Source of the DNA: Thermoleophilaceae bacterium
Lineage (GTDB): Bacteria; Actinomycetota; Thermoleophilia; Solirubrobacterales; Thermoleophilaceae
Length of the DNA: 13,417 nt
Reading direction: 5' to 3'
Assembly: GCA_013811765.1 (NCBI GenBank)
Contig: JACCUO010000284.1
Location: forward strand, 1 to 13,417
Shown: positions 1 to 7,722 of the stretch, piece after piece
Layout: each line of letters begins with the position of its first letter
Numbering within the stretch: position 1 is the first letter of the stretch
The notes under the pieces: generated by a model
Database searches by the model: none
The model's input: only the letters and a program-made list of their open reading frames with translations
What the model was told of the DNA's origin: nothing
Translations under genes and position numbers: made by a program

Positions 1-965
1 GGCTCATAGTGGGACGGCGCGACGCCAAGCGACAGCTCCACCCGGCGAACTCGCTCGAGAGTGCGCTGCTGGAGCGTCCGGTTGGCGGCCAGGATGTCGG
101 CCACCACGCCCAGCGCCACGAGCTGCACGGCGATCACCACCAGGGTGGAACCGAGGATGAGCGACTGCACATGGCCTTCGCCCTCTCCGGCGAAGAAGAA
201 GTAGAGGAAGCGGGTCCAGATGATGGCCGCGGGGACCGCCACGAGGGCCGCCGCGATCATGAAGACCCGCAAGGGCTCGTACAGCGCATAGATCCGGAAG
301 ATCGAGCCGGCGTTTCGCCGCACGTATGCCCACATCGAGGGGAAGAGGCGCGACTCGCGCGTGTTGTCGTTGGTCCGGATTGGGACGTGATCGACCGCCA
401 CGAGGTTCTTGCCGGCCTGGATGATGGTCTCGAGCGTGTAGGTGAACTTGGAGACCACCTGCATCTGCAGGGCAGCCTCGCGGTTGTAGGCGCGAAAGCC
501 CGAGGTGGTGTCGGGCACGTCCGTGCCCGAGGCTCGGCGCACGACCGCGCTGCCCAGGCGCTGCAGGCGCTTCTTCAAGGGCGAGAAGTGCTCGATCGTG
601 TCCGTCTCCCGGTCGCCCACCACCATATCTGCGCGGCCCTCGAGGATCGGGGCCACGAGCTTATGGATGTCGGCGCCCAAGTACTGGTTGTCGGCGTCCG
701 TGTTGACGATGATCTCCGCGCCGAGCTTGAGTGAGGCGTCCAGCCCGGCCTGGAAGGCCGCTGCGAGCCCTTTGTTGTTGGTGAGCTTCACGACGTGGTC
801 CACGCCGTGCTCCTTTGCGACCTCGATCGTGCGGTCGGTGGACCCGTCGTCCACGACGAGCCATTCCACCTCGTCCATGCCCTCGATCTCACGCGGGAGG
901 GCGGCCAGCGTCGCCGGCAGCTGAAGTGCCTCGTCTTTGCACGGGATCTGGATGATGAGCTTCAT
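1..965 (-). CDS. Membrane-anchored GT2 glycosyltransferase, polyprenyl-phosphate sugar synthase type (partial, C-terminus off left edge)
   Basis: Reads leftward from ATG at 965; 321 whole codons are visible with no stop, so the end is outside the window. The start gives MKLIIQIPCKDEA, a typical GT2 beginning. The GT-A fold fills residues 1 to about 225: VVDDGSTD at 37-44 (nucleotide binding), DAD at 90-92 (metal-binding DXD), and DTTSGFRAYNREA at 152-164, a signature of DPM1/GtrB-like enzymes. Two hydrophobic segments follow (about 232-258 and 267-292, the first containing FLYFFF), then a basic coiled tail. Family knowledge: such enzymes move a sugar from a nucleotide donor to a polyprenyl phosphate at the inner face of the membrane. 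The sugar cannot be read from the sequence. It lies 116 nt after the GT-C-like gene and is probably the distal visible gene of the left-arm operon. No good Shine-Dalgarno sequence precedes the ATG. Confidence 0.9.
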   Translation of the reverse strand, partial: MKLIIQIPCKDEALQLPATLAALPREIEGMDEVEWLVVDDGSTDRTIEVAKEHGVDHVVKLTNNKGLAAAFQAGLDASLKLGAEIIVNTDADNQYLGADIHKLVAPILEGRADMVVGDRETDTIEHFSPLKKRLQRLGSAVVRRASGTDVPDTTSGFRAYNREAALQMQVVSKFTYTLETIIQAGKNLVAVDHVPIRTNDNTRESRLFPSMWAYVRRNAGSIFRIYALYEPLRVFMIAAALVAVPAAIIWTRFLYFFFAGEGEGHVQSLILGSTLVVIAVQLVALGVVADILAANRTLQQRTLERVRRVELSLGVAPSHYE

Positions 966-1020
966 GGGGTGAGGGGAGCCGCCGGGAGGGAAGGGGGCGG
1001 ACCGCCTGAGGGCACCACGA

Positions 1021-1055
1021 CCCTCTCCCTGCTCTGGGGAGGGCGCGGAACGCCC
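1021..1055. other. Two overlapping short inverted repeats in the 116-nt gap between GT-C-like and GT2 genes
   Basis: An 8-bp stem (1021-1028 with 1036-1043, one G-U pair, 7-nt loop) overlaps a second 5-bp stem (1041-1045 with 1051-1055, 5-nt loop); both cannot form at once. On the minus-strand transcript they lie just after the stop at 1082 and before the GT2 start at 965. There is no T-run, so a classical intrinsic terminator is not supported. They could be a processing or attenuation structure, or simply chance in GC-rich DNA. Confidence 0.25.
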
Positions 1056-1081
1056 GAGGCTAGCAGAGCATCCGGCAGCGC

Positions 1082-2455
1082 TCAGCGGGGGGAGGGCACC
1101 GCGGCGAAGCGTTCCCCGGGGGGGCCGAGGATGTCCCAGCCCCCCACGCGGCGGATGTGACGCGAGCGGCCGGAGCGGCGCGCTCTCACACCGGTGTCGG
1201 GACCGGTCGCCTTGAACACGAACGCGCTGCCGCGCGACTCCTGCACCTCATCGAGCGAAACCATGGCCTCCCACGCCAGGTGGGTCTCGAAGGGCCGGTT
1301 CACGCTCGGGGGGCCGAGTGCCGCCACTCGGTCTGGGCCGCCCGCCGCGCGCACCGCGTCCTCGAGATCCGCGTGCAGCCGGGTCACCCGCTCCACCCTC
1401 GTCCACTGGCGATCCAAGCCGCTCGTCCGGTCCGAGAGGAAGGGAATCAACGCCGCTGCGATGAGGACGGCCACCCCCGCCACCGCGGCCGGCCGGCCCA
1501 CGGCGGTGGCCAGACGGACCGCGCCCACCCCCGCCAGTACGCAGGCGATCACCACCGCCGGCAGGAAGTAGCGCGCATTACCGGAGAATCCGTTCTCGGT
1601 CATCACCACGATCAGTGCCACCCACAGGACCGCCACCGCCCCGAGCATCAGCGTGACGCGCTCGCGGCGCCGCACGGCGAACGTCAGGGCGGCCAGCGCG
1701 CCGAGCTCGAGCGGGAGCCCGGCCATGTCGTGTACCCGGTCCAGGGCTTCGAGCCAAGGCTGATCGCGCAGTGAGAGGCTCCACGAGGGCTCCACCCGCG
1801 CCTGGGCGCCCGCGTCGAAGGGGTCTCCCGAGCCGATCCACTCGGGGACGAGCCAGAGGACGGGCAGCGCGACAGCGAGCCCGCCCACCAGACGCCGTGC
1901 TCCGGGCTCGGCCCGGAAGAGCCAGATGGCGTAAGGAAGGAGAAACGCGAAGATCTCTGGCCGCAGCAGGCAGGCGGTGAAGCCCAGCAGCAGGGCGTGC
2001 CGGCGTTCGCCGTCGAGGTGGCGCTCCACCGCCCAGAGCATGAGCCCCACCGCGAGCGGGACCTCGTTTCCGTGGGCCATGTACCGCACCCACTCGGGAG
2101 TGAGCAGCAGCGCCAGGGTGGCCACCACCCCGGCGCCGATGGCGGTGAACCGCCCCGGGCCCGCCAGCCGCTGCGCGAGACGGAAGGCCATCGCCAGGGC
2201 CAGCAGCGCTCCCGCGCGCGCCACGACGAGCCACAGGGCGGGGGGAATCGAGTCGCTCAGCTTGTCGAACGGGGCGAACGCCAGGGTGAAGATCACGGGG
2301 CCCGGCTTCCACGACGGGCCGCCCACGGTGTCGAACTCGAGGAAGGCGATCTCGCGGCCCCAGACGATCCACGCCCAGGGGTCATAGCTCGGCTGCGATG
2401 GGAGCAGAAGGGACGCCGCGGAGAGGGCCAGGCAGCCTGCGACGAGGGCGCGCAT
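1082..2455 (-). CDS. Multi-pass membrane protein, YDPWAW family, putative GT-C-type glycosyltransferase
   Basis: 457 aa from ATG at 2455. The N-terminus is a hydrophobic segment (residues 1-20), then SYDPWAWIVWGREI (23-36) and GGPSWKP (45-51) in what should be the first outward loop, followed by many hydrophobic segments to about residue 340 and a soluble tail of about 115 residues. Other marks are HGNE (128-131), ERHLDG (144-149), LLRPE (163-167), PEWIGSGD (204-211) and MTENGFSGNARY (285-296). An acidic residue in the first loop (Asp25) after one membrane segment, with a polytopic body, is the GT-C glycosyltransferase layout, so a lipid-linked-sugar-using transferase is my inference; I recognise no named family. 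The protein at 6207-7712 is a clear paralogue. The upstream gap is 38 nt from the lipoprotein stop and has no clear Shine-Dalgarno. A TAGCGT hexamer lies 9 nt before the ATG and could be a -10 element. Confidence 0.85.
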   Translation of the reverse strand: MRALVAGCLALSAASLLLPSQPSYDPWAWIVWGREIAFLEFDTVGGPSWKPGPVIFTLAFAPFDKLSDSIPPALWLVVARAGALLALAMAFRLAQRLAGPGRFTAIGAGVVATLALLLTPEWVRYMAHGNEVPLAVGLMLWAVERHLDGERRHALLLGFTACLLRPEIFAFLLPYAIWLFRAEPGARRLVGGLAVALPVLWLVPEWIGSGDPFDAGAQARVEPSWSLSLRDQPWLEALDRVHDMAGLPLELGALAALTFAVRRRERVTLMLGAVAVLWVALIVVMTENGFSGNARYFLPAVVIACVLAGVGAVRLATAVGRPAAVAGVAVLIAAALIPFLSDRTSGLDRQWTRVERVTRLHADLEDAVRAAGGPDRVAALGPPSVNRPFETHLAWEAMVSLDEVQESRGSAFVFKATGPDTGVRARRSGRSRHIRRVGGWDILGPPGERFAAVPSPR

Positions 2456-2493
2456 CGCCCGCCGACGCTAGCAGCAAGGATCGCGCCCTCCGG

Positions 2494-2865
2494 CTACTCC
2501 TCGGTCAGGCAGGCCTCGACCTTCTCGAGCTTCGCCTCGCTTGCGTCGCGGACGAAAAGAAGGGCGGCGCCGATCTGCTGGGTCCCCTCCGCCTTGCCCT
2601 CGAACTGCCGGCCCTCGGCCTCGAGGGAGGACTGGAAGAACTTGATCAGGGGCCCGCCGGGACCGTCGATCTCGATCTCCTTCTCACCCACCGGGCGGGC
2701 GTTCAGTTCCGCCTCCTCGCGCAGGCACGCGAGGGCCACGCCGCGCTTGTCGGTCTCGTCCACCGGCCGCGGGCCCGCGGTGGGCTTGGAGTCACCGGCG
2801 CCACAGCCGGCGCCGCCGATCGCCAGTGCGCATGCGGTGGCGAGGGTGAGTGTGCGGGTCCCCAT
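2494..2865 (-). CDS. Small putative lipoprotein, function unknown
   Basis: 123 aa from ATG at 2865 to TAG at 2494. The start gives MGTRTLTLATACALAIGGAGC: a short basic start, a hydrophobic stretch and Cys21 followed by Gly-Ala-Gly-Asp. This looks like a lipoprotein signal, but the -3 position is Gly rather than Leu, so the lipobox is weak. The mature part is charged and mostly helical-looking, with two further cysteines, Cys47 and Cys119, each inside an Ala-Cys-Leu triplet; they could form one disulfide. The reading frame stays open upstream to about 3486, but that stretch lies inside the GH2 gene in another frame. The ATG lies 23 nt after the GH2 stop, and a TAGGAG sequence overlaps that stop, too far away to be an ideal Shine-Dalgarno. 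I recognise no family; its position between an exported hydrolase and an envelope transferase suggests an envelope role. Confidence 0.7.
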   Translation of the reverse strand: MGTRTLTLATACALAIGGAGCGAGDSKPTAGPRPVDETDKRGVALACLREEAELNARPVGEKEIEIDGPGGPLIKFFQSSLEAEGRQFEGKAEGTQQIGAALLFVRDASEAKLEKVEACLTEE

Positions 2866-2888
2866 CGATGGGGCAGAGTAGTGGTCTC

Positions 2889-4907
2889 CTACCGCAGTGG
2901 GGGCGTGGCGCGCATGATCCGCTGCGCCTCGAAGAAGGCCGGCTTGCGGGCGCCGCTCTCCTCGATCAGGCCCTTGTGGTTGTAGGGAGGCTGGGGGAAG
3001 GGGTTCCCGCCGCCCCAGGTGGGATGCACGCGAAAGTCGCGCAGCGCCCACACCATCGAGCCGTTCACGAATGGCCTGGAGGCCTGGATCTCGAGGTGCT
3101 CGCGCACGTACCGGGACTGGAAGAGGAACGTGCCCTTCTGCCCTTCGGGCCCGTCGAAGGTCGACTCCGCCCCGAACTCCGTGACGAAGAGCGCTTTGTC
3201 CGGATAGGTGGCGTGGAGCGCGTCGAGGCGCGGGCCGAGGTCCTGGGTAGTGGCGGGGCCCGCCGGCGGCAGCGTGCCGTTGTACCAGCCGTAGTACTCG
3301 TTGACGCCGAGGGCGTCGACCGAGCGAAGGGCCGGGTGGCCCTCCGGCTGGTTTAGGCGGTCCACGCGGTCGATGGCCACCAGGCGAGTGCGGTCGAGCT
3401 TGCGGATCTCGCGCGCGGTAGTGGTGATGAAGCGTGCCTGCCCGGGGCCGATCGGCGGCTCCTGCAGCTCGTTTGCCATCGACCACGCGAAGATCGACGG
3501 GTGGTTGCTGTCGCGCAGCACCATCTCGCGATTGGCCTGCACCGCCCTTGCGCGCAGGGAGGGGATCTCCATGCGATCGTTACGTATCTGGTAGACGGGT
3601 GCCTGGCTCCACACGAGGATCCCCCGGCGGTCGAGGGCCTCGAGCATCGCCGGGTGCATCGGGTAGTGAACGCGCACGACCGACGCACCCAGCTCCGCGA
3701 TCTCGGCGAGCGTCTCGCGGCGGTGCGCGGGTCGCCACGCCGCTCCCGCCAGAGGGTGGTCCTCGTGAAAGCTCACCCCCCGGAGCTGAAGCGCCCGGCC
3801 GTTGAGAAAGACCCTGCCGTCCGCGCGCTTGAAGATCCGGCGCACCCCGAAGGAGGTGCGGTATCCGGCCCGCAGGCCGCCCGGAGCCGTGGCGGAGAGG
3901 CCAAGCCCGTACAGGCTGGCCTTGCCTTTGCCCGGACGCCACAGCTGCGGCTTGGGGATGGTGAACGAAAGGCCGACCTCACGCCGCGAGCTCGCGTCCA
4001 TGGCGCGCACAAAGCGAATCGTGCGGTCCTTGCCGACCCGCAGCGTGAGCCGCACCAGGGCCTTGCGTCGCGTGGCGTTGCGCAGCTGCATGCGCACCTT
4101 CACGCGGGCGGCGCAGCGCGTGCACCTCTGGGTGGGCAGAGCGGTAAGGCCCTCCACGTCGAGCCCGCGCACCGGACGGACATACACCTCGCGCAGCAGG
4201 CCGCCGAAGTTCCACCAGCCGCCGGTGCCGAAGCCGTTGACCTTGGCCGGGCGGGCGTGGGTGAGGTCGGTGGGCGAGCGCAGGGTGGAGGCGCGCACCA
4301 CCAGCCGGTTGCGGCCTCTGCGAAGGCCCTTGAGCTGGGCCTCGAACGGAAGGTATCCGCCGGCGTGCTCGGCGATCTTGCGGCCGTTGAGGAAGACGGT
4401 GGCAAAATGGTTGACGCCCTCAAAGCGCACGACCCACGGGGTTCCCCTGGGCATCCTCGGCACCGTGAACTCCTTGCGGTACCAGCCCACGGAGGACATG
4501 TTGAACGCGAAGTCCTGGGCGTTCCAGTTGTGGGGGATCCCCACTTCTTGCCAGCCCTGGAGCGAGCGCTGACTCTGGAACCTCTGGCTGAGTCCCACGC
4601 GCAGGTCGTCGAGGCGGAAGTACCAGGTCCCGCCCAGTAGAAGCCTGCCCGCCTGACCCTCGCGGATGAGCAGCTTGGTCGTCGGGCGGCCGACCTTCAG
4701 CGCAGGTGGGGGCGCGGGCGGGGGCTGGGGGGCGACCTGGGCCGCGCCGGCAAAGGGCGAAACCGCGGAGGACTTGGGCTGAGGTGCGCGCGCGTCAGGT
4801 GCAGGCGGTCCGCCGGGGTCGGCGGCGGCCGTGGAGGCGACGATCATCAGCAGCGCCGCGGCCGGTACGAGAGAGCGGAGGAGGGTGCGCACGTTCAGGG
4901 TAAACAC
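2889..4907 (-). CDS. Exported GH2 glycoside hydrolase, beta-glucuronidase-like
   Basis: 672 aa from a GTG start at 4907. Residues 1-29 form a signal peptide (hydrophobic 15-25, Ala-Ala-Ala before Asp30), then a Pro/Ala-rich linker to about 70. The GH2 layout follows: jelly-roll sugar-binding domain (about 85-245, with PHNW, GWYRKEF and HAGGYLPFEA), Ig-like domain (about 250-350) and TIM barrel (about 355-672). Predicted acid/base is Glu480 in NHPSIFAWSMANE; the predicted nucleophile is Glu577 in FVTEFGAES. NEYYGWY (536-542) and Asn643-His644-Lys645, followed by Gly-Leu and a later Arg-Lys-Pro, match the E. coli beta-glucuronidase region whose N-x-K motif recognises the uronic acid carboxylate. 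The enzyme should therefore act outside the membrane on beta-linked glucuronic or related uronic acid residues; a beta-galactosidase-like activity is the alternative. E. coli GUS is 603 aa, and the excess here is the leader and linker. It is the first gene of the left arm. Confidence 0.87.
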   Translation of the reverse strand: MFTLNVRTLLRSLVPAAALLMIVASTAAADPGGPPAPDARAPQPKSSAVSPFAGAAQVAPQPPPAPPPALKVGRPTTKLLIREGQAGRLLLGGTWYFRLDDLRVGLSQRFQSQRSLQGWQEVGIPHNWNAQDFAFNMSSVGWYRKEFTVPRMPRGTPWVVRFEGVNHFATVFLNGRKIAEHAGGYLPFEAQLKGLRRGRNRLVVRASTLRSPTDLTHARPAKVNGFGTGGWWNFGGLLREVYVRPVRGLDVEGLTALPTQRCTRCAARVKVRMQLRNATRRKALVRLTLRVGKDRTIRFVRAMDASSRREVGLSFTIPKPQLWRPGKGKASLYGLGLSATAPGGLRAGYRTSFGVRRIFKRADGRVFLNGRALQLRGVSFHEDHPLAGAAWRPAHRRETLAEIAELGASVVRVHYPMHPAMLEALDRRGILVWSQAPVYQIRNDRMEIPSLRARAVQANREMVLRDSNHPSIFAWSMANELQEPPIGPGQARFITTTAREIRKLDRTRLVAIDRVDRLNQPEGHPALRSVDALGVNEYYGWYNGTLPPAGPATTQDLGPRLDALHATYPDKALFVTEFGAESTFDGPEGQKGTFLFQSRYVREHLEIQASRPFVNGSMVWALRDFRVHPTWGGGNPFPQPPYNHKGLIEESGARKPAFFEAQRIMRATPPLR

Positions 4908-5120
4908 GGACCCGCGTGAGAGTAGCGGTGGCCGGAGGGCGGCTGGCGCTCAGCCGGAAATCAGGCGGAGGCGGCCTGTGGTTCTGCTACCGTGGCCCCT
5001 CCCGGTGGAGTGCCCTCGGGCGGCCACCTCGCTTCGACGCTTATTGCCGGCTCCCGCGGGTCCCGCCTCCGACCCGCCGGGCAAGTCGTTTGCGAGCGGC
5101 GCCGCGAAGCTGCTCGGCCA
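4908..5120. promoter_or_regulatory. Divergent intergenic region with promoters presumed for both arms
   Basis: These 213 bp separate the GH2 gene (minus strand) from the flippase-like gene (plus strand), so at least two outward promoters should lie here. Weak -10-like hexamers are TACCGT at 4988-4993 on the plus strand and TACTCT on the minus strand, 11 nt before the GTG at 4907; neither has a convincing -35. A 6-bp inverted repeat (4940-4945 with 4951-4956, 5-nt loop) near the middle could be an operator. No coding sequence is supported: the plus frame is open from a GTG at 4992, but the resulting N-terminal extension is polar and unlike the family. Confidence 0.45.
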
Positions 5121-6080
5121 ATGAACAGACGCCTCGCGCTATTCCAGGTAGTCATCTCCCTTATCGCGCTCGGGGCGGTCGCCTGGTGGGCGTCTCATCA
5201 GGAGGCACCGGAGATCCCGTCGAGTGCCAGCGCGCTCGCGTGGCTGGCGGGTGGTGCCCTGCTCTACGTGGTGGCCACCCTGGTGCGCGCCGAGCGCTGG
5301 CACAGCATCCTCCACCTGATCGGGGTCAGGGCCCGGCGCAGCGACTGCTACAGCCTCACCACCGTGGGCTACATGGGCAATAACGTGCTGCCCGCGCGCG
5401 CGGGGGAGATGCTCCGCGTAGTGCTTCTCGACGCCAAGACGAAGTCCGGCAAGCGCACGCTTCTCGGAACGATCGTGGCCGAGCGACTGCTCGACGCGAT
5501 CGTGCTCGGCGGGCTGTTCGTGGCCACCGTCTACGGCGTGCTCGATGGCGACGTCCTGCCCACCGATCGGCCGGTGCTGGTGGCGGGAATAGGATTTCTC
5601 GCCATCGTTCTGGCCGGCGTGGTGTTCCACGTGCTGCGCCGCCGCGGCGCCCTCCAGCGCTTGCGTGACTTCGCGCGGCCCCTGGCGGGCGCGCCGCGCT
5701 CTCTAGTGAGTCGCACCGGCGCGATCCTGCTGGTCGCGACCGTGGGCCTCTGGCTGCTCGAGGGCGCGGTCTACCTGGCCGTGGCCCGCGCGGTGGAGCT
5801 GGGCATCAGCACCTCGGGCGCGCTCTACCTCGTGGCCCTCACGAACTTCGTGGCCGCTCTCCCGGCTGCCCCTGGTTCGATCGGCACCTTTGACGCCGCG
5901 GTGGCCTTCGGCGCCAAGGCGCTCGGCGGGGCGGGGGCGGTGGTGGTCTCCTACCTGCTGCTGCTGCGCTTCATCCTCTACGTGCCGATTACCCTGGTCG
6001 GGCTCGCAGTGATGGTCGTGCGCTATGGCGGCTGGACCCGCCTGCGTGAGGTCGCCCGCCTTCAGGCGAGCCGCGCGTAG
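5121..6080 (+). CDS. YbhN/UPF0104 (LPG synthase transmembrane-domain) family flippase-like protein
   Basis: 319 aa from ATG at 5121, with Met-Asn-Arg-Arg followed by a clean first membrane segment (about 7-24). The family's hallmarks are present: a membrane segment ending in RAERW (56-60), GYMGNNVLPARAGEMLR (83-99), AERLLD (120-125) and LPAAPGSIGTFDAA (247-260), with about seven to eight hydrophobic segments overall. This is the membrane domain shared by lysylphosphatidylglycerol synthase (MprF flippase part) and AglD-type proteins; the cytoplasmic aminoacyl-transferase domain of MprF is absent. Family members often lie in polyprenyl-sugar and glycolipid loci, where a role in lipid-linked substrate translocation or modification is assumed but rarely shown. 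It is the first gene of the right arm. The sequence before the ATG has only a poor Shine-Dalgarno. An in-frame GTG at 4992 would add 43 residues unlike the family. Confidence 0.88.
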   Translation: MNRRLALFQVVISLIALGAVAWWASHQEAPEIPSSASALAWLAGGALLYVVATLVRAERWHSILHLIGVRARRSDCYSLTTVGYMGNNVLPARAGEMLRVVLLDAKTKSGKRTLLGTIVAERLLDAIVLGGLFVATVYGVLDGDVLPTDRPVLVAGIGFLAIVLAGVVFHVLRRRGALQRLRDFARPLAGAPRSLVSRTGAILLVATVGLWLLEGAVYLAVARAVELGISTSGALYLVALTNFVAALPAAPGSIGTFDAAVAFGAKALGGAGAVVVSYLLLLRFILYVPITLVGLAVMVVRYGGWTRLREVARLQASRA

Positions 6081-6192
6081 CCGGTGCGCATGGCGGGCGC
6101 ACGGCCCCTGGCAGTGCTGCTGCGCCGCGGGGAACGGCCGGAGTCCCGGCGGGCGGAGCCGACATCCGTGCAGGACGCGGGGGTCGTGGACC

Positions 6193-6199
6193 GGGGGAG
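6193..6199 (+). promoter_or_regulatory. Shine-Dalgarno that sets the start at 6207
   Basis: GGGGGAG lies 7 nt before ATG 6207. The frame is also open upstream with possible starts at GTG 6084 and ATG 6090, but only 6207 has this ribosome binding site. It also makes the protein begin at the same alignment column as its paralogue at 2455: Asp25 of the YDPWAW motif falls at residue 25 in both. Confidence 0.6.
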
Positions 6200-6206
6200 C
6201 GGGCCG

Positions 6207-7712
6207 ATGTGGCCGCTGTTGGTGGGTTGCCTGGCGCTCGCCGCGCTCACGCTGATCCTTCCCTCCACCCCAACCTACGATCCCTGGGCGTGGATCCTGT
6301 GGGGACGGGAGATAGGCCACCTCGACCTGCTCACCGACGGCGGCCCGTCGTGGAAGCCGCTGCCCGTTCTGTTCACCGTGCCGTTCTCGATCTTCGGCGA
6401 CCATGCGGCGCCGCTCCTCTGGGTATGGATTGCCCGCGCCGGAGGCCTGCTGGCGGTGGCCATGGCGTTCAGGGTGGCGAGGCGGCTGGTGGGTGGCGCC
6501 GCCGGCCTGGTGGGAGGGCTCTTCGGGGCGCTCTTCCTTCTTTCGAGCTTCCGATTCGTGCGCGACGGTGCGCTCGGCAACTCCGAGGCCATGCTCGCCG
6601 GGCTCGTGCTCTGGGGCTACGAGCGCCACCTCGACGGTCGGCGCGACCACGCCCTGTACCTCGGTGTGGCGGCAGCTCTCCTGCGCCCGGAGGTGTGGCC
6701 CTTCCTCGGCATCTACGGCATCTGGCTTTTCCTGCACGAGCCCGAGCTGCGGCCGCGGCTGCTTGGGTTCGGCGTGCTGGTGCCCGCCCTCTGGGGTGGC
6801 CCGGAGCTGTGGGGCTCGGGCGATGCCCTGCGCGCCTCGAGTCGGGCAAACACCCCGAACCCCGGCAGCCCGGCCTTCGCCGAGCACCCCGGGTGGGAGG
6901 TGATCAGCCGCTTTATCCGCGTCACGATCCCCGCGCTGCAGGCCACTGCCCTGGTGGGCACGCTATGCGCGGCCTACGCGTGGATGCGTACTCGCCGCCA
7001 GAGTCACGTCCTCGTGGTGGGACTGGCCGGGCTGGCCTGGCTGCTGCTGGTGGCGGGCATGACCGAGGGTGGCTACGCCGGAAACCAGCGATACCTGATC
7101 GTGTCCACCGCCTGCGTGTGCGTGCTGGGCGGGGTGGGCGTGGGCCGCATCTTCCAGGGCCTTCAGGGGCTCGCCGCGCGCCTGACCCAGGACCGGCGCG
7201 TGGCGCTCGGCATCGCCTTCGGGGTGGTCGCGCTGGCCGCCGTGGCCGCCGCCCCGGTGTGGGAGAAGCGGGTGGACAACGTCCGCGTCACCGTCGACCT
7301 GCTGCGCTACGAGGCAGACCTGTGGAGCGGGCTGCGCGACGCCATCGACGAGGCCGGCGGGGCGGATCGGCTGAAGGCCTGCGGGCACCTTTACAGCGGC
7401 CCCTTCCAGACCCAGATGGTGGCCTACGAGCTCGGGGTGCACGGACGCGATATCTCGCCGCTGCGCAGCACGCCCCCGGGCGCCGCCTTCCGCACCCGCA
7501 CGATCCCGAAAGGGCCGCTCGTGATTAGGCCCAGGGATCCGCGCTACCGCGAGGTGGTTGCCACCGAGCACTGGCGGATCGCCACCGTGCCTCCTGCCGG
7601 AAAGCCACGCTCAGCGGTCTCCGGCTGCCCCGCCTCGAGCCCCGGCGCGCCCGAGGCCCCCCTCACCTCTCGGAATGGCCACCGCGATTCGGCCTTCCGG
7701 CCGGCTGACTAA
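6207..7712 (+). CDS. Multi-pass membrane protein, YDPWAW family, putative GT-C-type glycosyltransferase (paralogue of 1082-2455)
   Basis: 501 aa from ATG 6207. The first membrane segment (1-20) is followed by TYDPWAWILWGREI (23-36) and GGPSWKP (45-51), then GNSEAM (124-129), ERHLDG (139-144), LLRPEVWPF (158-166), PELWGSGD (199-206), and MTEGGYAGNQRY (285-296). These blocks match the left-arm protein in order and almost in spacing, showing common descent. Hydrophobic segments run to about residue 350; a soluble C-terminal domain of about 110 residues and a Pro/Ala-rich tail of about 40 follow, the tail absent from the paralogue. The first-loop Asp25 and polytopic body suggest a GT-C glycosyltransferase; donor and acceptor are unknown. 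It follows the flippase-like gene by 126 nt and ends 10 nt before the next gene's likely ATG, so it is probably co-transcribed. Start choice is explained under the ribosome binding site at 6193. Confidence 0.85.
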   Translation: MWPLLVGCLALAALTLILPSTPTYDPWAWILWGREIGHLDLLTDGGPSWKPLPVLFTVPFSIFGDHAAPLLWVWIARAGGLLAVAMAFRVARRLVGGAAGLVGGLFGALFLLSSFRFVRDGALGNSEAMLAGLVLWGYERHLDGRRDHALYLGVAAALLRPEVWPFLGIYGIWLFLHEPELRPRLLGFGVLVPALWGGPELWGSGDALRASSRANTPNPGSPAFAEHPGWEVISRFIRVTIPALQATALVGTLCAAYAWMRTRRQSHVLVVGLAGLAWLLLVAGMTEGGYAGNQRYLIVSTACVCVLGGVGVGRIFQGLQGLAARLTQDRRVALGIAFGVVALAAVAAAPVWEKRVDNVRVTVDLLRYEADLWSGLRDAIDEAGGADRLKACGHLYSGPFQTQMVAYELGVHGRDISPLRSTPPGAAFRTRTIPKGPLVIRPRDPRYREVVATEHWRIATVPPAGKPRSAVSGCPASSPGAPEAPLTSRNGHRDSAFRPAD

Positions 7713-7715
7713 TCT
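7710..7715 (+). promoter_or_regulatory. Possible -10 element for a leaderless transcript of the PMT-like gene
   Basis: TAATCT overlaps the stop of the upstream gene and ends 7 nt before ATG 7723, the spacing expected if transcription starts at the ATG itself. No Shine-Dalgarno is visible before 7723, which would fit leaderless translation. There is no recognisable -35 hexamer 16-18 nt upstream, so this is weak. Confidence 0.2.
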
Positions 7716-7722
7716 GTCCCCG

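Noticed and set aside
9..734. Long plus-strand open frame opposite the GT2 gene
   Set aside because: Its protein is low-complexity, rich in Arg, Gly, His and Asp, with no family features, while the minus strand encodes an intact GT2 enzyme there. It is the usual antisense opening in high-GC DNA.
1021..1055. Intrinsic terminator after the left-arm YDPWAW gene
   Set aside because: Stems exist but there is no T-run on either strand and the next gene follows in the same direction.
2866..3486. N-terminal extension of the small lipoprotein into the GH2 gene
   Set aside because: The frame is open, but the added 207 residues are an Arg/Pro-rich shadow of GH2; starting at 2865 gives a lipoprotein-like signal sequence.
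3501..4640. 379-codon plus-strand open frame opposite the GH2 gene
   Set aside because: Composition is that of a shadow frame; the GH2 catalytic and structural motifs on the minus strand are continuous.
6084..6206. Upstream starts (GTG 6084, ATG 6090) for the YDPWAW paralogue
   Set aside because: They add about 40 polar residues before the first membrane segment; ATG 6207 has a strong Shine-Dalgarno and matches the paralogue's start exactly.
5703..6887. 394-codon minus-strand open frame across the flippase-like gene and the YDPWAW paralogue
   Set aside because: It spans the boundary of two well-supported plus-strand genes and its product has no recognisable domain.
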